64,000 nucleotides of DNA from Kiritimatiellia bacterium (GTDB taxonomy: Bacteria > Verrucomicrobiota > Kiritimatiellia > WLWN01). Where the stretch lies: NCBI GenBank assembly GCA_012103575.1, contig WLWN01000001.1:2174538-2238537 (forward strand). The letters are read 5' to 3'. Position numbers and translations under genes: made by a program. This document shows positions 38,822 through 49,235 of the stretch, piece by piece (position 1 is the stretch's first letter; each line of letters starts with the position of its first letter). Under the pieces are notes generated by a model. It was given only the letters and a program-made list of their open reading frames with translations, ran no database searches and was not told where the DNA came from.

Positions 38822-39907
38822 TTATCGGGTTCTCTTAGCTTGTTGCCGGAGCGCCAGATCCGCCAATACCAATGCCGTCATGGTTTCCACAATAGGCACT
38901 GCACGGGGGACCACACACGGGTCGTGTCGTCCTTTTGCTTCTAGCGTAACGGATTGACCTTCAAAACCAGTCGTTTTTTGAGCTTTCCTAATGGTGGCAG
39001 GAGGTTTAAAGGCTACACGAAAAATAATGGGTTCACCATTCGTAATCCCTCCTTGAATACCCCCGCTATGATTCGTGACGGTTCCCAGCCTCGATTCTTT
39101 TTTTATAAAAGGATCATTATGCTCAGACCCTTTCATTTTCGTCCCTTCAAAACCGGCGCCTATTTCAAAGCCTTTTGTCGCGGGTAATGATAGCATGGCA
39201 TGAGCTAACCTAGCTTCCATCTTATCAAAAATAGGTTCTCCCCAACCTGCAGGAACATTCCGGCAAATACAAGTAAGAACACCGCCTAACGAATCCCCTG
39301 TATCGCGTGCAGAAACAATCGCTTCGTGCATACCCTCGACAACGGTTTTGTCTGGACACCTTACATCTGTTTGGTCAACTTCTTGGCGTGTTAGATTGTT
39401 TCCCGTCATATCAGTTGCATCAAGAGAGCCAACAGCGCTAACCCAAGAGATAATGTCTACTCCATATGTTTCATGAAGAAATTTTTCTGCAATAGCGCCG
39501 GCCGCAACACGTCCAATGGTTTCTCTAGCGCTAGATCGTCCACCTCCACTAGAAGCGCGGATGCCATATTTCATCTCATAGGTGAAATCAGCATGTGAAG
39601 GTCTTGGGACATTATTCATTTCCTTGTAATCGCCAGGGCGTTGATCGCGATTGGAGACTAACAGACCAATAGGGGTTCCAAGGGTCACTCCGTTTTCTAC
39701 ACCTGAAAGGATTGTGACGGTATCTTTTTCCTGGCGGGGTGTGCTGATAATGCTTTGTCCAGGTCGACGCCGATCTAGTTGGGGTTGAATATCCTCTTCT
39801 CTTAACGTCATTCTTGGAGGTATCCCATCGACAATTGCGCCCACACCTTTGCAGTGTGACTCTCCAAATGTTGAAATTTTGAGTAGTGTTCCGAGAGTAC
39901 TCGACAT
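38822..39907 (-). CDS. aroC: Chorismate synthase AroC
   Basis: Last shikimate-pathway step: converts EPSP to chorismate using reduced FMN. 361 residues. Signatures: '[20 protein letters not shown]', '[18 protein letters not shown]', '[20 protein letters not shown]' and '[17 protein letters not shown]'. '[20 protein letters not shown]' and '[18 protein letters not shown]' complete the set. All conserved FMN and substrate contacts appear present. It converges on mutS, and no terminator is obvious in the 10-bp gap. Confidence 0.98.
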   Translation of the reverse strand: MSSTLGTLLKISTFGESHCKGVGAIVDGIPPRMTLREEDIQPQLDRRRPGQSIISTPRQEKDTVTILSGVENGVTLGTPIGLLVSNRDQRPGDYKEMNNVPRPSHADFTYEMKYGIRASSGGGRSSARETIGRVAAGAIAEKFLHETYGVDIISWVSAVGSLDATDMTGNNLTRQEVDQTDVRCPDKTVVEGMHEAIVSARDTGDSLGGVLTCICRNVPAGWGEPIFDKMEARLAHAMLSLPATKGFEIGAGFEGTKMKGSEHNDPFIKKESRLGTVTNHSGGIQGGITNGEPIIFRVAFKPPATIRKAQKTTGFEGQSVTLEAKGRHDPCVVPRAVPIVETMTALVLADLALRQQAKRTR

Positions 39908-40329
39908 AATTCATTCTCACGTTTAAACATAATGATGAAGCGAAATGGTCCTACTGACAAGCATGTTTTGTTTCGCTTAACCCCAGATAATACATTGAAG
40001 ATAGATATCATACGTGGGCGAAATGATTTGAGGAACCTTTTTCATTCCGATAAAAGGGGTTCCTCTTGATGTCGGAATCAAGCGGTTTATAGGGATAAAC
40101 TCAATGAGAATGATCTTCCGCGCGAAGGTTGTGACTCCTTCTTCGCGTAAAGCTTTGGCCTCACAAGTTGGGGGGCAAGAGCGTGCGGTTGACGGTCGCC
40201 CGCAATAGGTTCATCCCAATGCATCCTGCGAATGCTTTATGACTGAAATTCGAGTGACTCAGGAAAACGGTCTTAAAACCCCTTCCATTATCTATAAAAA
40301 AATTCTTAAAGAAAAACATTTAAATTATT
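39908..40329. other. Gene-free spacer between aroC and the IS1380 element
   Basis: No open frame with recognisable content. One stem-loop is visible near 40030-40063 (AGGAACC... paired with ...GGTTCCT). The stretch at 40170-40230 is GC-rich but does not match tRNA, tmRNA, SRP or RNase P signatures that I can recognise. It contains the aroC promoter region near 39908-39960. Confidence 0.5.
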
Positions 40330-40510
40330 CCTGAATCCGTCAGATAAAATCTGACGATTTTTCATTACCTGTTGGGCTAAAGCGGGGAGCATACCCGTAT
40401 TCAAACAAACAACCCCACCCCAACAGGCGTGTATATGAAACAATATAAAATAAAGACTGGCAAGGGCGAACTCAACAGGGTGTAGGACAAGAAAGTTACA
40501 AAGTTAGCGA

Positions 40511-41774
40511 TTAAGCTACTTTTTGTTGTTCCCAATACTTATCAAATGTATCTCCGGCAATACAACAGCGTAGAGACAATACACATTGAGCTCCTTGAAC
40601 ACTCCAAAACATACCCGACTGTTTTGCCCGTTGGCCCACCACCGTTTTACACCCCGCCTCTACAACTCCCGAACCTATAAAATAACCGGTCTCACGGAAC
40701 GTTTTATACTGCATGCGTTTGGCATTGTTTTCAAAGTAATACAACCTTTTGTTGGCTTCTTCTTCATCCACTCCAGGATCTATCTCAAGCTGCTTGTGTG
40801 CTTCGGTTATAATCTTTTTAATCCCATTCTTTTTCATGACTTTCTTCCATCTCTCCGCCTTGCTTTTTATCGTTTCAGCATCCGTGAACAGGATGCAGCT
40901 TAGATCATAGAGGTGTTCACACCCATGATAGAAGTCTAAGATTTGAGTGGTCCCTGCAAAATTAACGCGCGCAACATTCCAAATCCATTCGGCCCCATCA
41001 CCGAGGACTACGACTTGCTCGGCTTGGCCCAGTCCCCTCAAGCGAGCCTCGTCACGTATCAGGGTCCCAAATTCTCCTGCACGGTTAAAGCTCGCCACAT
41101 AGGTTGTGCTCTGTGTATCTCGCAAAGGATACCCCTCTTCATCCCTTACGTGTTGAGTGAATACGCAGCCCAGCTTCACTTCTCGCGTTTTGGCCTGCTC
41201 CTCTCTTTTGCCTTTTCGGCCTTGGGTTTCGGTTGATTTCATCGGGACTCCTGTCCCATCGTAAGAGATATACATAACCGGTATGGCTCCGGTTTTTTGA
41301 GGGTCTCGATGCTGTGAGAACGATATGATATCCGGCCCAACTTTGTTCACGACCCGTTGAATTTGTCGACCCGAAACGTGAATGCCCCCATAGACCTGCA
41401 AGCTCATCGAAGCCTCTTGATAGGATGAATCCATAGCTCCACAACGGCACATGAGCCGTTGTAATCCGGGCGTATAGCCATCCAATCAACCCTAAGCGTT
41501 CATCCAAAGGGACACGCGTTCCTTGTGGCCCGTGATAATAATCACGTTCTACCTCGAACGAACCGAGCACACTGTGTACTTTCTTTTTGCGCTTTGTGTA
41601 GCATCGTTCATTGATCCCAAGGGCTTTATCTTGACCGGGTTGGGCTTTTTGATTGAGTAACCATTCCAGGATGTTGCACCCGTCTTTGATGAGTGCGACC
41701 TTAAGGGACTGTTCGAGTTGGGCCATGTTCCAGGTGCCTGTTTGGGCATACTGATCTTGAACGGTCTTGATCAA
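40511..41774 (-). pseudogene. ISKra4-family transposase with a single-base frameshift
   Basis: The first frame (from 41774) reads 'TWNMAQLEQSLKVALIKDGC' through 'FEVERDYYHGPQGTRVPLDE'. The second, from about 41485 to 40511, continues 'DGYTPGLQRLMCRCGAMDSS'. It then carries catalytic 'VMYISYDGTGVPM', 'VVVLGDGAEWIWNVARVNF' and 'FIGSGVVEAGCKTVVGQRAK'. The join is at 'GATTGGATGGC' near 41484, where one extra G breaks the frame; without it the protein would be one ORF of about 420 residues. It may be a true mutation or a sequencing error. Confidence 0.85.
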
Positions 41775-42133
41775 CGCTTCGGTTTCTTGATACCGACTGG
41801 TTTCGAACTCATCTTTTTTTTAGATTCTTCAGAAGAACCTTGAGAAGAAATCTCTTCGGTAAGCCGAGTAAATTCATCACATAGCCTTCGAAATTGAGTA
41901 TAAGCTCCAAGCTCTTCACGCACCTTTTGAGCCTCTTGAGGAGGAATGCGTTGGGAACACTTTTTTTGTCCTTCATATCGCTGAAGGACATAGTAAGGCC
42001 CTTGTTTTTTGACCGTTCCATCGGCCAGGGTTTTTTCGTAGTACTGTTGGCTAAGTTGTCCACGCCTCATAGAGTGAATCTGCTCTATTTCTTTGAGAAT
42101 AGTCTTTCTTCGTTTTCTTGGGTCTAAGCTCAT
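41771..42133 (-). CDS. ISKra4 accessory protein (DUF6788-like)
   Basis: 120 residues, Lys/Arg/Gln rich. The segment 'GTVKKQGPYYVLQRYEGQKK' resembles the small accessory protein often encoded upstream of ISKra4-type transposases. Its end overlaps the transposase start by four bases. Role unknown; it may bind the element's ends. Confidence 0.65.
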   Translation of the reverse strand: MSLDPRKRRKTILKEIEQIHSMRRGQLSQQYYEKTLADGTVKKQGPYYVLQRYEGQKKCSQRIPPQEAQKVREELGAYTQFRRLCDEFTRLTEEISSQGSSEESKKKMSSKPVGIKKPKR

Positions 42134-43917
42134 GATAGGCCTCCTTTGTATATATTGTATTTATCAAAATACAACATATACGTCAAAAAATATATGCTGG
42201 CAAGGGCCTTTTGAGATCTTGTAACTTTCTTGTCCTACACCCAACTCAACAGCATAAGCGGAAATCATCTTTGCGGCCTGCTGCTTGAGGATCATGCTCA
42301 ACGGATTCTTCCCTCCAATTTTCAACCACGCCGCTCCGATGCGATCTCTGATCGGGAGATCCTCCTTACCCAGATCGGCTTACTTTGCAACGGTCGAACT
42401 GATTTCAATGATATCGACCTGTACCGGGGTGATGAGATTTTTATGAATGCCTTTGGACTTAAAAAGGGGAGTTAAAAAGGTAGCCTCTGAGCCGGTGTTC
42501 CGATGTCGTTCCGACGACCTGCCCCCAGCCAGAACCCATGTGGGGCTACGCAAACTCAACACCGAACTTCTTTCCTCGGGCCCCTTTGGCTAGGTAGATG
42601 TCGAAGGGCTTGATCTTGTTCCCGTCGATATCGATGTGAGCCCTTTGGATCACTCAGGCTCTTCGAAAGAAGGCGTTTCCTACACCTAGAAGGGCCATGA
42701 TGGTTACGCCCCGATATTTGCCTATGTGGGCACTCAAGGCCACATGCTTGAGTGCGAACTTCGACCCGGTAAACAACATTGTCAGTCGGGAACGACCGCG
42801 TTTATTGCCCGCAGCGTTGAAATGCTCCAAACCCTGGGCCTGGGTGGAAAATGTTTGCTTCGGCTTGATAGTGGCAACGCTGCGGCCGATAACTTCGACG
42901 CTTTTGGGGATCATTATTTTATCGTAAAGCGAAATCCTCGCCGCGAATGTCCTGAACAAATGCTGGCCCTTGCACGCCGAGTTGGAGACAAACAAGACAG
43001 TCGTGAAGGCAAGAACGTTTACACAGGCTTTTTCGATCATTTCCATCCCGGTGGTGACCAAAACCGCCCTTGTGTCCCGGTGGCCTTCGAAGTGATTGAA
43101 CGGCACCATCGATATCGATGGTCAGAAACTTCTGGTTCCTAAACTTGAGGTGAACACCTGGTGGACGAACCTCTCTTGTCGTGCCAAGACGGTGCTAGAT
43201 CTCTATCATGGACATGGCCCCAGCGAGCAGTACCACAGTGAACTCAAAAGCGATCTTGATGTTGAGCGATTGCCTTCGGGGAGACTCTGTGCCAATAAGA
43301 TTATTCTGTTATGCGCCATGGTAGCCTTCAACCTATTGCGCGGTCTTGGCCAAGAGGTCATCAAACGGGCTGGGCTTGCCCCGCAGAAAATCAACATCCC
43401 GCGCTGGCGAATCAAAACGGTTCTCAAAAATATCGTTTATTGCGCGGTTCGATTGGTCCGCCACGCCGGACGAATTGAACTTCATTTTGGCAAGCGTTGT
43501 CGCTGGTTCGAAGTGATACAAGATATTGCCCATTCCTTCGCATAGCCCTCCGTGCACCTTTAACAATACTCTAAGGCGACTGCCCAAGGAGGCCTACGCC
43601 CCAAAATGGCCAAATCAGAGTGAATCTGACCTGTACGCTCAAAAAATTCATCAGGGTAATACTTGCCGGTCCCAATCCGCCCAAAAGCGAGCATCTCAAG
43701 GAAAAAATTTTCAACTTTTGAGCCCCAAAACACCTTCCGAAGCGATAGCTGACGGATTCAGGTATAGGCCCCGTTTCCGATCAACTGTCGTAAACAGTAA
43801 CGGAAAAACCTACTCTATCCCGATTTTTTATGAAAAGAAAGAGAAAATATTCTATATAAAGCGCTCCAGCATATTATTGAAAAAAATTAACTTGTTCCTT
43901 CGCCTATTTCTCCTGTA

Positions 43918-44676
43918 ATGATCGATGCTATGAGCGCTCAATATCGCTACAAGATCATTTTGTCCTATGATGGAACCCGTTATGCGGGTTGGCAAATTCA
44001 ACCAAGGTCAAAGACCATTCAAGGTGAAATAGAACAGGCTATTTTAACGTTAAGCGGGGAGCGTGTAAGAGTTCATGCGAGCGGAAGAACAGATCGAGGT
44101 GTTCATGCCAAAGCACAAGTCGCACATTTTGATTTGAAGAAAAAAGTCCCCATACAACAATTTAAAGGGGGGTTAAATGCCTTATTGGAATTCGATATAC
44201 GAATCACATTATTGTCAACTATAAGCCCAGATTTTCATGCTCGTTTCGATGCGAAAACCAAAGAATATCGTTATCAGATTTGGAATGACGAAACCGTGCC
44301 GCCTTTTGTTAAACGGTATCGGAACCATGTGAGAAAACATTTGGATGCAGAGGCCATGAATCAAGCGGCGAAGTTATTAATGGGGAAAAAGGATTTTGCT
44401 TCTTTTTCTGCCAATCCAAATTGTGAAGTAGATGGCACCGTTCGACATCTTTCAAAATTAGCTGTTAAGAAACATGGCTGTGAAATCGTTATTAGTGCCG
44501 TGGGGAATGGGTTCCTCTACAAAATGGTTCGTAGTTTAGCCGGTTTTCTTATCTGTGTTGGGATGGGGGAACAGTTTTCTCAAGACGCCAAGGATCTTTT
44601 ACGATCAAAAACACGGACGGCCCAAGTTCCTACCGCTCCGCCCGAAGGTCTATTTTTGTGGAAGGTAGGTTATTAG
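43918..44676 (+). CDS. truA: tRNA pseudouridine(38-40) synthase TruA
   Basis: Isomerises uridines 38-40 of the tRNA anticodon arm. 252 residues from 43918; the ATG at 43930 (MSAQYRYK) is an equally good start. Motifs: 'LSYDGTRYAGWQIQPRSKTI', then 'ASGRTDRGVHAKAQVAHFDL', where Asp59 is the catalytic residue. 'FHARFDAKTKEYRYQI' and 'GNGFLYKMVRSLAG' follow. It begins 156 bp after the IS1380 right end, so its original upstream neighbour is unknown. It ends with TAG at a normal family C-terminus. Confidence 0.97.
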   Translation: MIDAMSAQYRYKIILSYDGTRYAGWQIQPRSKTIQGEIEQAILTLSGERVRVHASGRTDRGVHAKAQVAHFDLKKKVPIQQFKGGLNALLEFDIRITLLSTISPDFHARFDAKTKEYRYQIWNDETVPPFVKRYRNHVRKHLDAEAMNQAAKLLMGKKDFASFSANPNCEVDGTVRHLSKLAVKKHGCEIVISAVGNGFLYKMVRSLAGFLICVGMGEQFSQDAKDLLRSKTRTAQVPTAPPEGLFLWKVGY

Positions 44677-44708
44677 AACCTCTTTATAGGTTTTTAAGTA
44701 GAAGAGGA

Positions 44709-45674
44709 TCAAAGATCTATCGGATTGGCGTAATTAGGGAAACGTGAAGGGGGGTAGTCATTCGGAATAGAACCCCACCGTTTATATGACCAAAGCCAGT
44801 GTTCTGGATATTTCCGAATAACTTCCTCAACCCCTTGAATGATCGCTTGGGTGATTTCGGGTAGGTCCGCTTTCTTTGATTCATTGAACCATTCATCGAT
44901 CTGAATCGGAGGCGCAGAAATCACACGGTAAGAACCGTCTGGTTCCGGCAAACAGAAACAAAAAATGATATCGACTTTTGCTCTGGATGCAAGAAAGGCG
45001 CCGGCTTGGGAGACAGGAACCGGTAAGCCAAAAAAATCTACAAATACACCGCCATCCATAGGTAATGTATTTTGATCTAGCATGATCCCTACATTGCTTC
45101 CATCTTTAACTTTTCGAAGCATATTTCGTAAGGCGCCTTTCCGAGGAATAATGGCTTGACCTGATTTGGCTCGTATTTTTCTGAAAAGGTGATCGACCCA
45201 TTTATTTTTAATCGGGGCTGCTACATTTGCTATTTCAAACCCCGCAATGGATATAGCTTGTCCCATAATTTCCCAGTTTCCGAAATGAGCGGTGGTGCAT
45301 ATCTGCGGACTATGTTTTAGCATTTCATTGAAGTCCGGATCAAATTGGACATAGTGAGGAATACGTTTTGTTGGACGAAATGAAAACCAAAACAGATCAA
45401 GCACAACTCGTGTAAAGGTTTGAAAAGATTTTTGGAGAGTCTGGGTCTTTTCATCATGTGTTTTTTGATGGCCAAAAGCAACATCCAGGTTTGCTAGGCC
45501 AACCGATCGAGTTTTGCTTGGAATACAATATGCGATCTTCCCTATACTATTTGCTAAGCAGACAACGATAGATCGAGGGAGAAGCGGTATAACCACATAC
45601 CCGAGTAAAACAAATCCAAGCTCAACTAAACGCCTAAGAGGTCTATAAACTTTATTCCATTTCGTTTTGTACAT
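44709..45674 (-). CDS. Lipid A biosynthesis-type (LpxL/HtrB family) acyltransferase
   Basis: 321 residues. The family transfers an acyl chain from acyl-ACP to lipid A or a related lipid at the inner membrane. It has an N-terminal membrane anchor (residues about 18-40). The catalytic motif H-x4-D/E is 'HFGNWE' with His130 and Glu135. 'NVGIMLDQNTLPMDGGVFVD' and 'YPEHWLWSYKRWGS' complete the family pattern. Convergent with truA. Together with the heptosyltransferase-like gene downstream it indicates a Gram-negative LPS-type envelope. Confidence 0.9.
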   Translation of the reverse strand: MYKTKWNKVYRPLRRLVELGFVLLGYVVIPLLPRSIVVCLANSIGKIAYCIPSKTRSVGLANLDVAFGHQKTHDEKTQTLQKSFQTFTRVVLDLFWFSFRPTKRIPHYVQFDPDFNEMLKHSPQICTTAHFGNWEIMGQAISIAGFEIANVAAPIKNKWVDHLFRKIRAKSGQAIIPRKGALRNMLRKVKDGSNVGIMLDQNTLPMDGGVFVDFFGLPVPVSQAGAFLASRAKVDIIFCFCLPEPDGSYRVISAPPIQIDEWFNESKKADLPEITQAIIQGVEEVIRKYPEHWLWSYKRWGSIPNDYPPSRFPNYANPIDL

Positions 45675-45736
45675 GATCCCGGATTATAGATCCTATAATG
45701 ATTGAAGAGTAAAACCTTTTTTGATAAGGGAACCAG

Positions 45737-46678
45737 ATGACTAATCATAAATGCACTATAAAAGTCACTGCGATTTTGTGTTTATTAATCTTCGGTTCAC
45801 TGATGATATCTTCTTTGTTGGCGACATGGGTTTATCAGTGTTTGGGAGAAAGCAGCGGATGGCTTTCGGATATGTTGCTTAGCAGGGGGCCGCATAAATT
45901 AATGCGCCGATTTCTTATGATTTTCCTTTTGCTGACACTTCCGGTTGTATTGGGCCGGTATTGCTGGAACGGGTTTAATGATATGGCTATTGGACCGAGA
46001 ATACAGTGGGAAACTTTATGTAGAGGACTTATTCTTGGGCTGATAAGTTTGGGGATGGTTGCCATATACACCGCTTTCAAAGGATACCGTGTGTATGATG
46101 CATCCCTGGATTTTCTGACAATCACCCTGAAATTAAGCCGTTATTTTTTGTCAGCGATTGTGATTGGGTTTTTAGAGGAAACCCTTACACGTGGCATTCT
46201 ATTTCGATCATTAGCGCGTCTTTGGAAAAACAGGACAGCCGCTTTAGTGACGAGCATATGTTTTGCTATTGGTCATTTTGCGACGCCGAGTCCAGAGGCT
46301 TTTAATCAGGATGGATCGATCATTAAAATAAGTTTAAACGTCCTTATCTCCATGTGGGAGACGGCACTTACTCATGACTTTGTATGGCTTCAAATATTGA
46401 ATCTGACACTCATGGGATACGTATTATGTATCTTTGTTGCACGATATGGAACCATCTGGTTTGCCGCTGGTCTGCATGCAGGGTGGGCATGGATCAAATT
46501 AGCCAATAGTTTTTTGATGGATATTAACTTTGAGAAATCTCATTCATTGTGGCTAGGGCATCGATCCGACAATCTTGATTCACTGTTATGTATGCTGATG
46601 TTGACGTTATTTTTGGTAGGCGCTTCCCGGATTCCCATACAGCATGTGGAGTATAAGCTATGCAAAAAATTAACTTAA
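45737..46678 (+). CDS. CPBP-family intramembrane glutamic protease (CAAX/Abi)
   Basis: 313 residues with about seven hydrophobic segments. Motif 1 'FLEETLTRGILFRSL' has Glu147-Glu148 and Arg152 (EExxxR). Motif 2 is 'SICFAIGHFA' (His) and motif 3 'GLHAGWAWIK' (His). These are the active-site residues of the CAAX-protease/bacteriocin-processing family. Substrate unknown. The gene overlaps the GT9 gene by 19 bp, so it belongs to a three-gene envelope operon with two glycosyltransferases. A short AT-rich divergent promoter region separates it from the acyltransferase. Confidence 0.88.
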   Translation: MTNHKCTIKVTAILCLLIFGSLMISSLLATWVYQCLGESSGWLSDMLLSRGPHKLMRRFLMIFLLLTLPVVLGRYCWNGFNDMAIGPRIQWETLCRGLILGLISLGMVAIYTAFKGYRVYDASLDFLTITLKLSRYFLSAIVIGFLEETLTRGILFRSLARLWKNRTAALVTSICFAIGHFATPSPEAFNQDGSIIKISLNVLISMWETALTHDFVWLQILNLTLMGYVLCIFVARYGTIWFAAGLHAGWAWIKLANSFLMDINFEKSHSLWLGHRSDNLDSLLCMLMLTLFLVGASRIPIQHVEYKLCKKLT

Positions 46679-47763
46679 TCCGTACACCCAAGTCGATTCT
46701 TGTCATATCCTATGGGGGCATTGGTGATATCTTTTTGTCGACACCTCTGATTTCCTCACTCAGACAAGCCTTTCCAAAAGCTTTGATTCACGTGTATATG
46801 CAGAAAGGGCGAGAAAGCATTCTTGAAGGCAATGATGATATTACTGCTATTTTTACAACAACGGGACGCCATGGGTTTCGGTCCTATTTTGACTTTTTCA
46901 TTAGATTCGTGGGTCGGTATGATTTGGCCGTTTCTATACGTTGTTCAGATCGTCAGGTCCTATTTGCACGGATTGCAGGTCGTAAAGCTATTTCCCTAAT
47001 ACCCCAACAGCGCCAGAACCGATTCTGGAAAAAACAGATCCTTTCCGGATGGGTCTCCGAGGACCGAGAACAACATGTCGTTTTCAATATCTTAGAACTA
47101 GCTGATGTTTTAGGGATCGCAAGGAACGTTAAATGCCGCATGCCTTCAGATCTAAAATCTGAAGATCGATTAAAAAGTCTTTTACCATTCTCCTGGAAGC
47201 AGGAAGCATATGGTGTCATCCATTTGTCACCTAGGAACCGTTACAAAGAATGGACGGTTGAAGGGTGGTGCGCTATTGCCCAGTTTTTCCAGGAGAAGAA
47301 ATTGAAGCTGATTCTTCTAGGAGGCCCCTCAAATGAGGAACGTTCCTATATAAAGTCTGTGATGCAGAGCATACCTTCCGAAGTCATAAATATAGCGGGC
47401 AGGGCCTCTTTTCCGGACGCCGTAACCTTGCTTCGCTCATCGGTCTTGTATATAGGGCCCGATACCGCTGTAACACATCTTTCTGCGGCATTAGAGGTGC
47501 CCACCATTGCCTTATTCGGCCGAGCATTAACAGACTATGCCCCTTACCATCAAAAGCTCTTAGATGAACCCTATTGTGAAGTATCCTCAACCCTCCTGAG
47601 TAGCAAGCACGTGCATGTAGTGACCGGAAACTGTTCCTGTACCAACGAGCATTTAGTGTGCACTCATAAACCTTCAGAAATGAGCTTATGCATGAAAAGC
47701 ATTTCCGTAGAGGCTGTAATAGGTGTGATTAATAAGATTTTTAACATGAGAGGATTTCCATGA
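46660..47763 (+). CDS. Glycosyltransferase family 9 (heptosyltransferase-like)
   Basis: 367 residues. The N-terminus 'ILVISYGGIGDIFLSTPLIS' and C-terminal donor site 'YIGPDTAVTHLSAALEVPTI' are the ADP-heptose:LPS heptosyltransferase pattern (GT-B fold). Between them is 'GVIHLSPRNRYKEWTVEGWC'. The family adds core sugars to LPS at the inner membrane; donor here not certain. It overlaps the CPBP gene at its start, and its TGA stop overlaps the ATG of the next glycosyltransferase (ATGA at 47760-47763), so translation is probably coupled. Confidence 0.92.
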   Translation: MQKINLIRTPKSILVISYGGIGDIFLSTPLISSLRQAFPKALIHVYMQKGRESILEGNDDITAIFTTTGRHGFRSYFDFFIRFVGRYDLAVSIRCSDRQVLFARIAGRKAISLIPQQRQNRFWKKQILSGWVSEDREQHVVFNILELADVLGIARNVKCRMPSDLKSEDRLKSLLPFSWKQEAYGVIHLSPRNRYKEWTVEGWCAIAQFFQEKKLKLILLGGPSNEERSYIKSVMQSIPSEVINIAGRASFPDAVTLLRSSVLYIGPDTAVTHLSAALEVPTIALFGRALTDYAPYHQKLLDEPYCEVSSTLLSSKHVHVVTGNCSCTNEHLVCTHKPSEMSLCMKSISVEAVIGVINKIFNMRGFP

Positions 47764-48818
47764 AAGGAAACGTTTGGTTATTTAAAAAACCTGATCTTCC
47801 TGAATGCCACTTGATCCGAGGGTTGGCCTCACAAAGCATCCCTCAACTTGTTTTCATGCGTCCTGAGATAGATCCACCCGCTAGTTTGAATATGCCGTCG
47901 ATTAGGGTCGAACGCTTATCTGTCCGAAGTCTTTGGGACCCTTCTGCGATCAAAGCCATTCGAGCAGCATTATCAAGTGAGCGTTACAGCACCATCTATG
48001 CCACGGATACAAAACCGTTAGCCAATGCGATTTGGGCTGCACGTTATCTGCCTATAAAAGTAATTGCTTATCGAGGTACGTGCAGTTTGAAACGTCTAGA
48101 TCCTGTAAATTGGATGACCTATCTGAATCCTCGAGTAGATCAAATCGTATGTGTTTCCGACGCCGTTCTGAATTACCTCGTTCAAAGGGGTCTCCCTCGG
48201 GAAAAACTTGTGAGAATTTATAAGGGACACGATCCTTATTGGTATAAAAAAGGGACGCGTACTCAACTGCTTGACCTCGGGATTCCTAAAGATGCGTTTG
48301 TCGTGGGGTGTTCGGCCTCAATGAGGCCTTTAAAGGGTGTTTACGAAATGTTGCTTAGCTTAAAATACTTGCCAACAGACCATCCCGTTAGAATGTTGCT
48401 TGTTGGTCAGATTCGGGATGTGCGCATTCCACGTTTATTAAAACATGAACCGTGCCGATCTAAGGTACATGTATTGGGCCATCGTAATGATGCAGTCGCG
48501 TGGATGGGCGCTTGCAACGCATTTGTCATGCCCAGTCTATATGGGGAGGGATTACCCAAAGCCGTAATTGAAGCGATGTCATTAGAAGTGCCTCCGATTG
48601 TCACCGCTGTTGGAGGCATGTCTGAATTGGTCCAGGACAGAGAATGTGGAATCGTCATTCCCCCAGCCTCTCCAGAGGCCATTGCCGAAGCGATTCGTCT
48701 ACTTTACCAAGACCCTACATGGACGCATCAGTTGGGGCAACAGGCTAAACAACAAATCGAGTCTCGTTTTCACCTAGCTAGTATGGTAAAGGCGTTCTTA
48801 GCTATCTTGAATGGATGA
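47760..48818 (+). CDS. Glycosyltransferase family 4
   Basis: 352 residues, GT-B fold. The retaining GT4 signature 'PSLYGEGLPKAVIEAMSLEV' gives the E-x7-E motif, and 'GGMSELVQDRECGIVIPPAS' is the nucleotide-sugar-binding end. 'RVDQIVCVSDAVLNYLVQRG' marks the linker. It is last in the CPBP-GT9-GT4 operon. Probably extends an LPS core or O-chain. Only IS debris follows downstream. Confidence 0.92.
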   Translation: MKGNVWLFKKPDLPECHLIRGLASQSIPQLVFMRPEIDPPASLNMPSIRVERLSVRSLWDPSAIKAIRAALSSERYSTIYATDTKPLANAIWAARYLPIKVIAYRGTCSLKRLDPVNWMTYLNPRVDQIVCVSDAVLNYLVQRGLPREKLVRIYKGHDPYWYKKGTRTQLLDLGIPKDAFVVGCSASMRPLKGVYEMLLSLKYLPTDHPVRMLLVGQIRDVRIPRLLKHEPCRSKVHVLGHRNDAVAWMGACNAFVMPSLYGEGLPKAVIEAMSLEVPPIVTAVGGMSELVQDRECGIVIPPASPEAIAEAIRLLYQDPTWTHQLGQQAKQQIESRFHLASMVKAFLAILNG

Positions 48819-48929
48819 AAAGCCTAAGGGTTTGAAGGTCTAAAAAGGAAGTAATGTTGGTATGATAATGGAGATGAAGATCCATAGTCATCCCATGAGC
48901 GAATCTATATCCTATAAATGAGCCAGGGC

Positions 48930-49235
48930 ACAGGGTAAACTCTCCTTGAAGCCGTAGTCAAAAGATTTAACCCCAGAGGAACGCTCTTTGCAAGAGTCTG
49001 AATTATCCAAAGGGCTTACATCGATATCGACGGGAACAAGATCAAGCCCTTGAACATCTACGTGGCCAAAGGTGCGAGAGGAAAGAAGCTGGGTGTTAAC
49101 GTTGCGCAAAGCTTGATGAGTTTTCACCGCGGGCAGGTCGTTGAAACGACATCTGAATACCGCAGAAGTGATTGTCCGCTGGCATTATTAAGTTCGCCCT
49201 TGCCAGTCTTTATTTTATACTATTTCATGTACACA
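48930..49235 (-). pseudogene. IS1380 transposase fragment
   Basis: Read on the minus strand, 'KIKTGKGEL' (as in the copy at 40435) leads after an internal deletion to 'LRNVNTQLLSSRTFGHVDVQ' and 'GLDLVPVDIDVSPLDNSDS', then unrelated sequence. It carries only about 90 codons of the N-terminal third. At the position where the other copy has TAG it keeps CAC (His). No ends are recognisable. Confidence 0.8.

Larger units (their letters stand above)
40478..42242 (-). mobile_element. ISKra4-family element nested in IS1380 (1765 bp)
   Basis: Inverted-repeat ends GGGTGTAGGACAAGAAAG and its complement. A 9-bp direct repeat AACTCAACA (40469-40477 and 42243-42251) flanks it, the target duplication. Removing the element and one repeat restores the IS1380 transposase N-terminus. 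It contains two genes on the minus strand. Confidence 0.9.
40435..43545 (+). pseudogene. IS1380-family transposase, split and frameshifted
   Basis: ATG at 40435 begins 'MKQYKIKTGKGELNS', interrupted after about 12 codons by the ISKra4-type insertion. It resumes at about 42244 with 'LPSNFQPRRSDAISDREILL' and 'GRTDFNDIDLYRGDE'. Frameshifts occur near 42470 and 43110, with TAG codons near 42593 and 42688. Conserved pieces include 'DLVPVDIDVSPLDHSGS', 'LLRLDSGNAAADNFDAFGDH' and 'HGPSEQYHSELKSDLDVERL'. It cannot make active transposase. Confidence 0.88.
40330..43762 (+). mobile_element. IS1380-family element interrupted by an ISKra4-type element
   Basis: Ends are CCTGAATCCGTCAG and its reverse complement (CTGACGGATTCAGG). 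Inside lies a decayed IS1380-type transposase (40435-43545). The element would be about 1.66 kb without the 1765-bp insertion. The left end carries a small hairpin CGTCAGAT-AAA-ATCTGACG. Terminal sequences match the 163-bp palindromic elements in 13 of 14 bases. Confidence 0.85.

Noticed and set aside
40170..40240. Structured RNA gene (tRNA, tmRNA or SRP RNA) in the spacer before IS1380.
   Set aside because: No cloverleaf, tag frame or SRP loop signature was recognisable; only a GC-rich stretch.
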